DNA of 64,000 bases from assembly GCA_017562135.1 (NCBI GenBank), contig QEYB01000466.1, positions 434,001-498,000 of the forward strand, in the 5' to 3' direction. Position numbers and translations under genes: made by a program. The notes beneath the pieces were generated by a model. It worked only from the letters and a program-made list of their open reading frames with translations. It was not told the DNA's origin and did no database searches. Positions 42,038 through 58,241 of the stretch are shown here, one piece after another. How positions within the stretch are numbered: the stretch's first letter is position 1; the number at the start of each line of letters is the position of its first letter. Origin of the DNA: Dipylidium caninum. Lineage: Eukaryota > Platyhelminthes > Cestoda > Cyclophyllidea > Dipylidiidae.

Positions 42038-42046
42038 TATAAATAA
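42038..42046 (+). promoter_or_regulatory. TATA box of the Cys-rich metallothionein-like gene
   Basis: TATAAATAA lies about 40 nt upstream of the ATG at 42087 and is preceded by two ATTGG motifs. This is a canonical inducible-type promoter layout, shared with the paralogue at 37324. Confidence 0.65.
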
Positions 42047-42086
42047 GAGCGGATCTTGTCGCAGTGCAACCATCTACTTCGACGAG

Positions 42087-42399
42087 ATGTCTTCAACCGG
42101 TTAGACCTCTTTCTATTCTTACATAGATTTTCATGCTTTGAGTAAACTTAGTTGTTCGTTTTAATCGTGCGTCTCTGTTCGTAACAGAAGGTCATATGCA
42201 TCATCACGAACACGGCTCCTCGGACTGCAAGAAGGTGTGCGGCGAGGGTGCTGATGCGAAGTGCCAACCGATCTGCCACAAACCTGGCGTTGGCCACGGA
42301 ACTGAGTCCTGTGGACATGCTAAGCCTGGCGATTGCACCAGCAAATGCCATCCAGGCGACCAGAAACAGGGTGGCGACTGCAAGGGTTGTTGTAAATGA
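42087..42399 (+). CDS. Metallothionein-like metal-binding protein (74 aa), His- and Cys-rich
   Basis: Two exons: 42087-42099, encoding MSST plus one base with a GTTAGA donor, and 42188-42399 after a TAACAG acceptor, ending in TGA; the intron is 88 nt. The protein has 10 Cys (18, 22, 30, 34, 46, 54, 58, 69, 72, 73) as CxxxC-type pairs and a final GCCK, with an N-terminal HMHHHEH cluster and nine His in all. It has almost no aromatic residues and is rich in Gly and Lys. This fits the metallothioneins, small cytosolic proteins that hold Zn, Cu or Cd through Cys. High His content has been reported for unusual cestode members (recalled family knowledge, not checked). Promoter-like TATA and inverted CCAAT motifs precede it. 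A His/Cys-rich protein of another family is possible but less likely. Confidence 0.82.
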
Positions 42400-45300
42400 T
42401 CCATTCACAAATTCACTCCTCTAACCCTATTACATTCTACTATTGTGAGTCAGTGTCATCTTTTTCTCAGCCTATATGTTCCATTCTGGCATTTTTCGTT
42501 AAATAACAACATGTTCGTCAATTTGGTCTACTCTCACTTCGCTGGGGTTGGGCAAGTGGCCTGTTTTGACATCAACCTCCTCGATATTTAAGGCATATCG
42601 AGCCGCAGATAGTCGCAATAGTAGTTGGCGCACTTCGAGCATACTCCACCCCCTCCCTCCTATCAAATGCCTCTAGGGGATGCTTGGCTTTTACTTGTTC
42701 AGTGAAGCCTGAGGATAGTGGCAGTTGGCGTGTTACAGGTTCTGTCTTTGGAGTCGACGAGCTTTACACTTTTGTGCCAGAGTATCATAGTTCCCCTCTG
42801 TGTGTCTGGGGCTGAACTACTAGTTGCCACAGTAGACGAATGTGTGGAACAGAGCGGATTCGTCTCCATCTTATGAATATTAAACTCCTGGGTTGGAGGG
42901 ATCGTCTGCTTCGTTTCCTACGTACGTGTACACCCTAGTCGATCCTCCTACACCCTCGGTAGGGTCACAGTTGGAGATCACCGACAGTTCTTAGGATCAG
43001 TTCAACATTTTTGGACAATTGTCGGCCTCTTAAGAGCTTTCAATCATTAACAGAAGTTACCCTTGTGCCAATAAGATACAGTGTTAACGGAACTCTCCAG
43101 GTTGAGTAGAGAAAGAGCCATTTTCCACCACTACATTCTCTTACCTATATTGCCCAGACTAAAGTCGATCTCGGGGTCGAGAGTCTTAGTGGAATTCTGT
43201 CGGCGCCCCTAAGTGTCGCCTTCCCACCTTCAGCTTCAACCCACTGCTGAGAGATTATTACAACAAAACGTGAGTTGTCATGTTGCATCATAACATTAGC
43301 TCGGCTGGTAGATCCGAGGTGTTGTACTACGGGGAGAGTCTTCACACTTCCTTCGGAGCTGTCACTGACCTTGAAGCTATTGGAATGTTGGCCGAGTTGG
43401 CACGGCCACTGATGAAATCCCCTTTCTTCGTTGACAGTCCACCCAGCCATGTGTAAGTGAATAACTGAGATTGAGGAATACCCAGTGGCATCGGAGGCCG
43501 AGGCATCTCTCAAAAACGGGTTAAGGCAATCTACCTTGACTTGGAACTAATGGATGGCGGTGTTTCTTATTTAACATTTTATCATTCGCAGAGGATAAAA
43601 AACACACATAGTAAACAACACAAGGTGGAGGACTTCAATCATCTAAACGTGCAGTTGGAATAACCCGACGACTCAAGATGTCAAATTATTTTCGCGTAAA
43701 CACCCTGTCCACTTGTGCGTGTGTGTGTGTATGTGTGCCACTGTTAAGGCCTGTGAGACGAAACACCATAAATTTTAATGGAGTGCCAAAAAATTGGACG
43801 AAAACTGTGGCGCAGAGAGTATGAGGGAGCTTTTCAGTGTAACATCGCCTGCTCAGTTGACGAATCAACTCGCCTCCTCGTGGTGTCCCGCGATGATGTC
43901 CACTGTCAGCGCTACCCGTAGCCTAAACGATCCTGGCAAGGGACTTGAGTGTTGTAAATAATCCGGTGAAATGTTGAACTCCGCCGTTTTGACAGCCATT
44001 CACCGTAATTCACATCTCGGGTGATTCATTGGCAATGCTAGTGAACATTCACACGTAAGACAGGATGTCGGTTGTTTAAGGTACATACAACTGGCTTCCA
44101 GGACAGTTTACTCAAGACAGTTGAACACCCTAAGCCGCTTGAGGGAAGCAACACATCAGTGAATCGCCTTCGTGTGATGCCGAGACACCAGGCCAGCGCG
44201 TGATACAATGGAATAACACGACCCTGGGGACGTGCAGAGGAGCCATGGAGAATCATTGCCTTCGCGTTTCCAGCATAACACCTCGGCTGTGTTTGGTGAC
44301 AGATGACTTGTCTTTGTGAACCGATATTTACATTGCCAGAGAGGCGACAGTTACGCGAGTTAAAGTAACGTCTTATTTTGCGTAGTGGGCCATTTCCTCG
44401 CCACTGTGCAACCGTTTGAATTTTCCAAACGTGGAATTGAAGGCGCACGACTGGTTCAACCCAGAGAAGCGGAGGGGATTTGCTCTAAAACAGGTAACCA
44501 TTTTTGGCCTAGGCGCCTGTCTATTTGCCACCAGTCTCTGTCGCAAGAAAGATCTACTTCGGTTAAGAGGCGGAACACTAAAAAGTGGTTATCAAAACTT
44601 GCAAGGTCACCATTTCACCGTCGAACATAATTTTTATGGGCAGGTATTAAAGACCGCGGCTTTTAAACTGATCCATTGAACCTGGATTAAGCGTGATCGG
44701 CCAATTATCAAGTTAAGTAAAAAAGTTCCACCGCCTCAAATTACATTTCCTCTTTAGACTCGACTTGTCTCCACTCCACACTACCGCTACCAAGAAGGCG
44801 AAGATGGCGCATCTGCAAGTGGCAGGATTGTCATTAGCGTGACAGTGACGAGCGATGGAAGGGGGGACGAAGGGCGGGGAAAGAGTTGGTGGACGAGCCT
44901 AAGGCAAAATGACGGGTTCCGGTGGTGGAAATATCCAAAATTAATGCAATCACTTCGAATTACGCTGTAAACGCTGTGATCGTGTTCCTGCATGTGTGTG
45001 GTAGAAGGAGGGGGGAGGCGACGCCGTTTGTGTGAAAAAGATTAAAGGAACTTACTTTGTGTGTAATTAAACGCGGCGGTTGTCAATACAGGCCATGTCA
45101 CCTATAGCAAAGTAAAGTGGAATAAAACTTCCTTTCACATGACTGCTAAGCACCGCAAATTTATTGTGGCTTTGGAGGAAGAGGAACACGGTGGTCAATT
45201 TCGGCATTTCTGGGCCTTTCTCGCTTAATTCGGTCGTTTGCCACCGAGTTGAACTAATTGTAATAAGCCACATTTCTTGTTTCAGGAGATACCTTGGGGG

Positions 45301-47106
45301 TAGGGAATTTGAGGCTGCAACACCCTGCCCTGATGATGACAGAAGTGACAGTTGACAGGGTGTACATGAAAGCGAGAAACTGGCCAATTTTCTAGTAACC
45401 TCGGCCATAAATTTCGGTCATGAATGGACATACTACACCGAACTATGTCAAGAAAAGTTCAAACAGCCATCCCACCTTCCTGTCGCGAGACTCAACTACT
45501 TGACTCGCACAAACGTTTGAATGATCCAGGGGAATGACGAGGCTCACCCGAGGCTACCTTAAAAAAAACCCCTCACGGCAGTGACCTCTCGTGGATATCC
45601 CCGGCCACTGTGTCATTCGCCCTATGGTCGGGTATCCAAGCCACTTCGTTCAGTACCCATCCATGAATCTGCAGTTGTGACACATCAACATGTGGCACTC
45701 CGACTGAACAAATAAACGATGCCACCTCGTGAAACTGACTACTTGCCAGTCGCCCCTTCAGTCAGGACAAGGAAGAATTAACTAAGCAGGAAGACCGTGT
45801 AAAGTGGAGTCGAGTCTAGGCCACCCTGGGAGGATTAATGAGCGACAGGCGTGCGACATGACTTGACTCGTTGGAATTACTAAGAAGGCGGCATGCGGAC
45901 CGGCTAATCATGTACAGAGGAAGGCGTGAGGAACGGAAGTCGACATTGAAGCGGCAAAAGCAATTAATTACGTGAGGTTAACTTTTGTTTGCTTGGTTGC
46001 CTGGCAGCGAATTAGCACTGGTACCACAAGGCATGTGTCGCCTTGAAAGGTGGAACGAGGAGTACAGCTTGTGCTACCGTTCAACTGATGGGGCACGAAG
46101 GGATTAGCCCGGGGAGATTAGACCTACTTCGTGGAAGCACCTTGTGGGCGACGAGGTTAGGCACGCTGCGGTGAATGTGGTGACAGTGGAATGAGGCGAA
46201 TTCCTTGCCCTGAAGTAAAAAGAAACTTGTTCTAGCTTAAACTTTGTTTGGAAGCTTTTCTCCATTCTCCACCACCACCTAACACACTCAAATAAACTTA
46301 GTGTTAACGTCACAGATGAGTGGGAAAGTGGGGCAAGAAGACGACCTAGGGAGAAGTGATGACCTTGAAACGTCAGGACACTGAAAAGACCCCCAACGTC
46401 AGCATAAGCAGATGTCATGTGATGAAAGTTAATAGAAAATAATCGCCAGACCCATTCTAGTGGTTGGTATGAGCTCAAGTTGAGGCAACAAGGGGATGAA
46501 CGGGAGTTTACAGATGGCAAACTGAGAGAATCTCGCTTTTGACGGCTCAGGCATTTCACTGACGCTACCCCTGCCACTTACTCGAGATCGCTTTCCCGAT
46601 AGCCAAGTTGAAGGACTGACAAGAAAGCCACAATTGCAACCCAATGTTCACTCACTGATTTCGTTCTGAAGTGACTATTGAAGAATAGATCGAAGACAAC
46701 CTCCTCATCCGTCAACAGCCCTCATCACCACCAATTTCCCAGACACTTTTGGAAATGAACTACATTTCCGGAAAGAAAAGTTGATGTCTTCAGGAATACT
46801 ACGGCGTTGACAACTTTGAGGCCACCGTAAAGAGACGCTACTGGGGCCCTGATGAGAAAACCCGGTCACCGGATCGTACTGCTTGATGATGTGAAGATAC
46901 GTGGTCTCAAAAAATAGCATTAATCCGTCAGTAGAATGGTAACTTCAAGGTCCGCCCCATGGTTGTAAATGCACAAAATACAATGGTGAAGGATGGGAAA
47001 AAAGGGAGGAGGGGGGTGGGAGGGTGAGAGGATAAGAGATCACAGGTCCATAAATTGCGGATGACGGGGGAAGACGAAGGTCAGAATGGCAATGCCAGAA
47101 ACCGAG
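42400..47106. other. Spacer between the metallothionein-like gene and katanin
   Basis: About 4.7 kb with no convincing exon chain. It contains a short (TG)n run near 43720 and several overlapping open frames of 60-157 codons on both strands with no recognisable domain. The most protein-like stretch is 44416-44490, plus, which ends at a possible donor (CAG/GTAACC), but I could not extend it. The right part should hold the katanin 3' UTR. Confidence 0.4.
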
Positions 47107-51346
<4,240 letters not shown>

Positions 51347-52233
51347 AAGCCGTATGACTTCGCCCAACCGAATCCACCGGTTTTGTTTGCAATAGGAAAA
51401 ACAATCAGATAATGGAAATTGCTATGAAATTACAAAGTAAGCCAACTTGTTACAGATTAATTTACAGGACACCGACGTCTGTTGCAGAACGTGTTGAATG
51501 TATACATATGTTTGATTCATGTAATGGCATCGAGAAATTGGTATACGGCAGCTAGCTAACGAATCTGCTTCTTGATATTTGAGGTCTCGTGTATAGCAAA
51601 ATATGTGGGTAGATAAAACGCGGAACACATCATTTAGCTGACTTTAGACGGTTCGAATTTCATCTCATTATTTCTGTCCTGAGGACGTGGTAATTTGCTT
51701 TACCCGTCGTAATTCAAGAGATGTGATAAACAAGTTTGTGGCCATTACTAACCCGGAATTCCCCATGTGGAATGCATGATTATTTTTGCTTGCTGCCTCG
51801 AATTTCTTAACTTTTCTGTCCGGCCGTCTAACTACTCGCATTTCATTAGCGTTCAAATTATAATTTCGACGAGATCTAGAACCTGCGGTATTAGGGCACA
51901 ATCTCCTGGAGGTCGCTCAATTTGTAAATTAATTTGGAAGATGCTGATACAATATAATAACTATATGCGGACTTGAATCACCCCATCTGTTGTGCATTTT
52001 TGGGTTAAAGTAATTTTCCTGCACAGGCGCATTGTAATGCTCTCCATTAATAAATTCGCCCACAGAGTCGTTGTGCTTTGCTATTTGCAAGATTATGAGC
52101 ATTGTTATGGATAATTTACTATTGTTATCTATTATTAATTTAATAGGCACTTTGTTTTACCTTGTTAATCTGTTGACGTGCCCTTCGACCGTGTACCTCA
52201 ATGTCTCCTTCCAACCGGACGTTTTGAAGAGAT
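51347..52233. other. Shared upstream region of the divergent katanin and SSR3 genes
   Basis: About 0.89 kb between the start codons of katanin (minus) and SSR3 (plus), with no other gene seen. It presumably holds both promoters and may act bidirectionally. I could not identify a specific core element. Confidence 0.45.
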
Positions 52234-53440
52234 ATGAAGCATACAAATTCTTCTTCAATGAAATTTACGAAGGAGGAGGAATTGCTCCTGGAACAGTACG
52301 GTCGTACGTCACCTAACAAATCCAAAAAGCTTATTTACGGGAACGCGGCTTTGGTTTCAGCGGCTCCTATTTGTAAGCCTTGGGAATTCCTACTTTCAGG
52401 GGGGTACTATCTAGTTACCATTTAAATGCTGCTTCAACCTTTGAGATGTTGCCTTTTTCCCCTGAATGCTTGTTGCATAAATATAATAAGCTTGCGAACA
52501 CGGCATGACATGCTTATTGCTTATGTGACTTGTGGAGTGTTTGGTAACATCTCGAGGTTGTAGTGCATTCTTTAATGAAATGTAAATAACATTGTTTTAC
52601 CTTTCATAACATAACCCATACTTGATAGGCTCAATGAAAATCTTCCTGCACCCTCGATCTACCCTGTTTAATGTGTTTTTAAATAACTCTTTTTCTCGTT
52701 TAGGGCTTTATTGGCGCATACATGAAATGGATTTTTTGTCCAATGCAATCCTCTTTTCCTTGTTCACCGGTCTAGCTACGTACCTTATTTCCTGCGCTTA
52801 TTCCAACTCAAAAGGCCCTTTGATGGAGAAGTCTGATGCCTATTTATCTCTAATCCTTTATGTCATTATAGAATCGCCGTCATCCGAACTGATGCCATTA
52901 CTCAAGAGGTATCTAATCAATTTGGTAATGACAAGAAGGTATCAAAAAAGGATCGGGATGATATGTAAGTGTATCAATTAGTTTGCGCTTATCAGTTTCT
53001 CAGGATCCGGCAGAAGACTAAGGAAGTTGCTGACTTTGAGTCGACGACATTCTCAATTTTCTATATTAATGCCATTTTCATTCTTATTTTGATGATTACA
53101 TCGACTATACTCCATCAACTCTCAAATCTTTGTAAGTTTTTTGGCTATTGTTTGAGGACTTTGTTAAGTGTGATTTTAACAGTGGATCTAGGAGATATAG
53201 CTACATGGTTGTGTTCATGATTCTAAAATAGATCTATACGGTATATTTGTAGATTTAGATTGTTGTCCGCGTTAATGTGTCTCCTGTTTTTCCGTCCTCT
53301 GACACTAGATTGTTCAATTATCTATACAGAGATAACTTAAATACTTTTCCTATTTTAGTAACTACGCATTCTCCATGCTTATTGCATCAGGTCTGACTGT
53401 TTTCTTATCATCCGCAAAGCAGACAAAACATCGGGCTTGA
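52234..53440 (+). CDS. SSR3: Translocon-associated protein subunit gamma (TRAP-gamma)
   Basis: Exons: 52234-52372, 52704-52830, 52872-52964, 53004-53131, 53359-53440. TRAP is the ER membrane complex that sits beside Sec61 and helps signal-peptide insertion; the gamma subunit is an essentially all-helical multi-span protein. Matches to the family are KEEELLLEQYG near the N terminus, NAALVSAAPI followed by WLYWRIHEMDFLSNAILFS, a charged cytosolic segment with KKVSKKDRDD, KEVADFESTTFSIFY, a hydrophobic span, and NYAFSMLIASG before the stop. Length is about 189 aa against 185 in human. The intron at 52831-52871 is only 41 nt and that at 52965-53003 only 39 nt. The first Met is likely 52234, with 52258 possible. 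One problem: the last intron joins out of phase by one base (about 53358), so a base may be missing. Its stop lies 212 bp from the convergent DRC9 stop. Confidence 0.92.
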
Positions 53441-53652
53441 AATCTCTTGGTATAGGACCTACGTCCAACCTGACCTTCCCGAAATAAGAGTCTGTTGTTG
53501 AATTTTAATGCTAATAAACACTTTGGATTTGTTAAATTAGTTTGTTTTGCTTTAATCCTTGTTTTCATTTATTAAAACAAATGCAGTTATATGCTAATTA
53601 GATGAGTGCAAAATCAGCTGCTAAGGAATTGAAATTTGTGTCGAGTGAGTCG

Positions 53653-56600
53653 TTATTTCTTTAATCGGTGTTTCTTTGTTTTCTTCCTTTTGTTCCGTGG
53701 CACCTTCTTAGTGTAGATTCTGTGCGTCACTATCATAGAACGCCACCATGCTTGAACCTGAAGGGGACGATGGACGTGTTTTTGGTATTTTCGTCGCATG
53801 GTTTTAATGCAATGTTACTTATTTTTCATTCTGTTAATATGATCCATATTGTATGGTTCGAAGGATTAAGTTATAAAAATCAGATTTAGATGTTAGACCA
53901 TCTTCGTTTAGACTGAAATTCATGACGCTGGTAAAGGTACGGATTAATCACTACGGATATTTTTCAAACTTGAGTCACCTTGATGGCAGCCTCCTCCAGG
54001 ATCTTCTCTGTCTCCTCTTTTTGTTTTTGTTTTTCTGTTTTTTTCTTGTGTTCTTCTACTATGCTGTCTACCCGCTTAAACTAGAATATGAAGACATAAA
54101 AATGGGAATAGGTGCGTAAACTTGTGTACTATCACTAATTTTGTTTATTCTAATGGCTTCTAAACAGATTATCCCTTAAAAACCAAATTTTACCCTCGCA
54201 TTTAATCCGGATTCAGCCAGTATCTGCATTAAATCTGGTATATTATTGATTCCTTTCATATTGGCGTTGACAATGAAAAGTAGTTTGAGGCTAGAGCATG
54301 TTGATTAGTCCCCATGGGTGACTGAATGGTTACTCCAGCACAATCTGGAATTGAGATGACGTGGAGGGGAAAATGAATGTTCGTGGCTAGAATCTTCTTT
54401 AATCTATATCAGTGGGTTTTTATGTCTCCGAATGATGCGGCGGCGTGGGGGTGGCGTTTAGATTTGGATCCTAGAAAAGCACTCACATCTTTGGTGATAA
54501 CAGATCTACTTGCTTTATCGAAGTTTGTATTTTGAGACTTATGATAGTTGTCAATATTCCTTTATAATGTGGACGCAGCTTCCCACTATGCTTTATGAAG
54601 CTTTGTCTCACCTGTAGTACTTTAAATGCGAGTACGGAGCATCTCTTTTCGGCGTCACTTGAGATTACTTTTGCTAAGACTTATGAATCCATGAAAAGCG
54701 ATTAACCAATAAGATGCTTACCTCATAAATGAGTGTGGTTAATGAGTCTAGATGTTCATTTCTCTCAATCACAAGCTCCGAGTAGGCCTTCTGGAGTGCG
54801 ATGAGGTCTTTCTTCTGCTTATCAATCATGAATTCGATTCGCTAAAATGGGAAATGTGATTCTAATTGTCCTCCCAGGTCTAGGTAGTTTGATCTTAAGA
54901 TCTAAGTTAGTGTTCACGCTGACACTTAAAGTGATTTCTATCATTTACGCCTGATCCCAATGCTGACGGATTATTTGCACTTGAGTTGTTAACTAGGGTA
55001 ACCGCGATGCAGGTCCATGTGTGGTCTTGTTTTGGAATCCAATAGACCATGTCAATTCTGTCTTGCTATCTGTCCCAACCAGATTTATTTGTTTGAATAG
55101 ACGAAAATAAACGTCGAGAGACCTCGTGGTAGGTGAGACAAGGAGTGTTCTCCCTGTTCCAGACGGCGATTTTCTAATCAATTTTACGGAATTTTTGACA
55201 TTTCCGATCTGCAGCTATTGCCTAGTTTTTGCACCGGAGATGTGAGAGAAAGGAGAAGTTAGGACCATTGTTTCAAACAAGTTCTAGCAAAGATCTATAA
55301 ACGTTCTAAGTTATTTAGAGGATTTAATAAGCCGTCTTTCTACAGAGGTCATGCTTTCAACCTTTTTCCACATCCTTTGATACGACAAAAATGTTTATTC
55401 TGTGCTCAAATAAAAGAGTTGTTTTCGCTGTTCCAGACGGCACGTAATTTGCCTCCAATCGGGAAGTGAGTGGAGACAAGAGAATGAATGTGCTGTCGAA
55501 CAGTGATAGGGTTTGAGCGTACCTTAGACCTCATTACATGTTTCTAAGACTGCCGTAAGTTCGGACGAGGACAACATAGTCAACGCCAATCACTCTTCCT
55601 CGCCCTTTTTTGCGTCTACCGCCTCCCGGCTGATCAACGTGATAACTTATTATTGAGGCGGGACTATGTATTCATGTAAAGGTGTTTTAACACAGCACAG
55701 GCCTTCGCCAAGCAATGTGTGATGATAGAAGGTTGGGCTGTCCTCGACTTTTATCCCCCTCACCGTGTATGGAGTGTTATAGTGCCTCCATTGTGCTCGA
55801 ATAGTCCGCCCGAAAGGCCGAGACATCCTGTATCCAGATGAAAAGGCTAACCACAGATGTGTGACTTGTAGGAAGAGACAACGGGGCGATTAAAAGGATG
55901 CAATTCCCTCTCCGTGGCCATCCACCCCGACCCATTGCTGCCCTATAAGAATTCATTTCTCGTTTTCCTTTCAGACAAAAGGTACCGGGTTTTTTTCTTT
56001 CACCAACACTAAAATGGGAACCCGGGAGAGGTGTCGTTTATGTGTGTCCACTTCAAGTGGTTAGGTAAAGTGGTGATGTCAAAAAATCTTACCGCTTCAA
56101 GCCTCGCATTGTTGTTTAACATCCAGGTGTTTAGTTCACTCTGGGTGCGTTTCTCGTTGGCTATATCGAGTTCGGCCCTAGCGATGGCCGCGGTTAACTC
56201 GGTCTCTGTCTCTGCCTGTCGGGCCGACTCTTCGACCACAGCCTCTTGGATACTCTTTGTCCAAAATCTTGTCTCCATAGGCACCTTGATTTTCAATTCC
56301 TAAGGCAAAAAAATATATCTTTAGTCAGAGCATCACCTGACCGCATGGATATTTGACAGATTGTCGAGAATGAAATATTGTCATCATGACTGATAAGTGG
56401 AATCGAAATAGCAAGGTCTAAGAATAACGTGAGTTTGGCAGTAAGTGTCCGTTCAGCTACTTTTAGGGGAACACGCCAACTGCGATTTGGCGGGTTTCCA
56501 TCGCTACTCCGACTGAGACAAGCCTGAAACGCGGACAAGACGTGACACCAATGCTTATTAGGGGAAAGCAGTTTCGTGGAACAACCAGAATTCCTGACAA

Positions 56601-58241
56601 TCTTCCCTACTACCTCCAACTTGGGAAAAACATTAAAGTGAATCTAAACTCTAAATAACATCATCCTTCCCCATGTAAGCATTATTTCCTGCGTTAGATA
56701 TCATCGAAAAACCTCCGGTGTTATCAAATTAGCCGTTGAGAAGTCAAATGTAGACAGTTCACATTCAAAGGAAGATGCTAGTGAAATGGAGTTGCCCGAC
56801 TACGAAGTAAACTTGAACACCAGACGGAATGGCAGTTCACTAGCAGGGACATGCACCCTGATCGAATCAAACGTAGTAGAAGGCAAATTATTATAAAACC
56901 TGCAAGAATATTTGTAATGATGTGAGGAAAATTGCCTCGGCAGTATCATGCCACGCACTGGTGTAGTGATCTAGGCTGTAGCGCTTGCCGAGACCCTCAG
57001 CTCACACTATGAAAAAAGGAAATAGTATCAATTAAAGTTTTAATGATTTAATTCTTGGCTGCAAGACGTCTGGCAAAAGCATAGTCTGTCATAATAGCTT
57101 ATCTTTTTGATAAATTAAATCGTTTTTAAATGCCGACAACAACAACAATACAGTTGGAATCTACATTGAATGAAGGGTAAAGATATTCCTAAAATCCCGA
57201 TAGAGAGCATAATTTGTAATCGGGTTACTTCGTCCCCACATTCATTATTGAGAGTACAAAAAGTCAGATGTTGTGTTTTCAGTGATTCATAATGACTGAG
57301 AATCTAAGGGGAAAAGTGTGACAGCATACGAGAGAGTAATTGATAAAATTTGGCAGTGCGCAATATTGAGTGACAGCGGACGCATTACCTGAAGCCTGTC
57401 ATGAAGCTTTTCGATGAGCCGTCTCCTCCTCCTTAGCTGTATCTCACTGGTACTTTTTAAATCCACAATCTTCTTCTCTATACTTTTCAATTCAGTCTGT
57501 AACTTCATTTGTCTGCAATACAAAGAACCAGTTAGGAATTGGCGAGATAGTGAATATGCTATTAGGAGTATGAACAAGATGACCGCGAAGCCAATTACAA
57601 TAAAAGGCGGTTGACACGAGTACCAATTTTAATTATCCATTAGATAAAAGTCTGCCAGAGAGTGATGGATCGTTGTAACAACTTACGATTTGACGACAAG
57701 TGACAACTGGATCAGTTCTAAAGAGGATTTCTCCACGTGATTGCGTAAGACCTCATACGTTCCCGTTTCTTGTAACTCCTTCGAACAGGCAACAAACATG
57801 TCTCTTATTTTGGACCTGTGGCAAATGCATTGCAATTAGGTGAATAACAGAATACTCACATTTGTTTTTTCACCATTTCACCATAGAGGAATTCATCAAT
57901 TTTTTTCGCTGCGTTATTATCTAATTTTCCAGTCTTATAAGAGAAAATCCTTTGAGATTCTATGGTATAAAAGCGCATATTAACATGTTACATACATAAC
58001 TTTACTTAAAAAAACGACTTATACTTCGGTCCGATCCATAATTTTCGAGGACCTTGGCAGTCTTTTGTAGAAGACCTGTGATTTGTGCACTTTGATCCGC
58101 TAATATATTCTCGTCATTGTTTGAACCATAGTAGTATCTCATTGTAGAAAAAAGAATGTCCATCTCCTCCGCTGCAGCTTCAAATATGGAACTCAAGGTT
58201 ATGGATTCGACTTTTCCAAATGACATCGTCTGATTTGACAT
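53653..58241 (-). CDS. IQCG: DRC9/IQCG-like subunit of the nexin-dynein regulatory complex (367 aa)
   Basis: Exons in coding order: 58025-58241, 57860-57959, 57687-57815, 57389-57512, 56093-56299, 54722-54841, 53979-54080, 53653-53757. They sum to 1104 nt with all phases consistent and no internal stop. The protein is almost entirely helical and coiled coil (for example EVLRNHVEKS, KSIEKKIVDLKS, AELDIANEKRTQSEL). A Lys/Glu-rich helix runs straight into an IQ motif (AAIKVQAWWRSMIVTHRI) and a strongly basic tail (KRKKTKKHRLKK). A long coiled coil, one C-terminal IQ motif and a Lys-rich end is the layout of DRC9 (IQCG), which helps link doublet microtubules and regulate dynein in motile cilia and sperm flagella; the IQ motif binds calmodulin. 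Identification rests on architecture and remembered family features. Another ciliary coiled-coil IQ protein is the alternative. Confidence 0.75.

Noticed and set aside
44385..44679. Two overlapping plus-strand frames around 44.4 kb
   Set aside because: One stretch looks protein-like and ends at a possible donor, but no upstream start exon or downstream exon in phase could be found.
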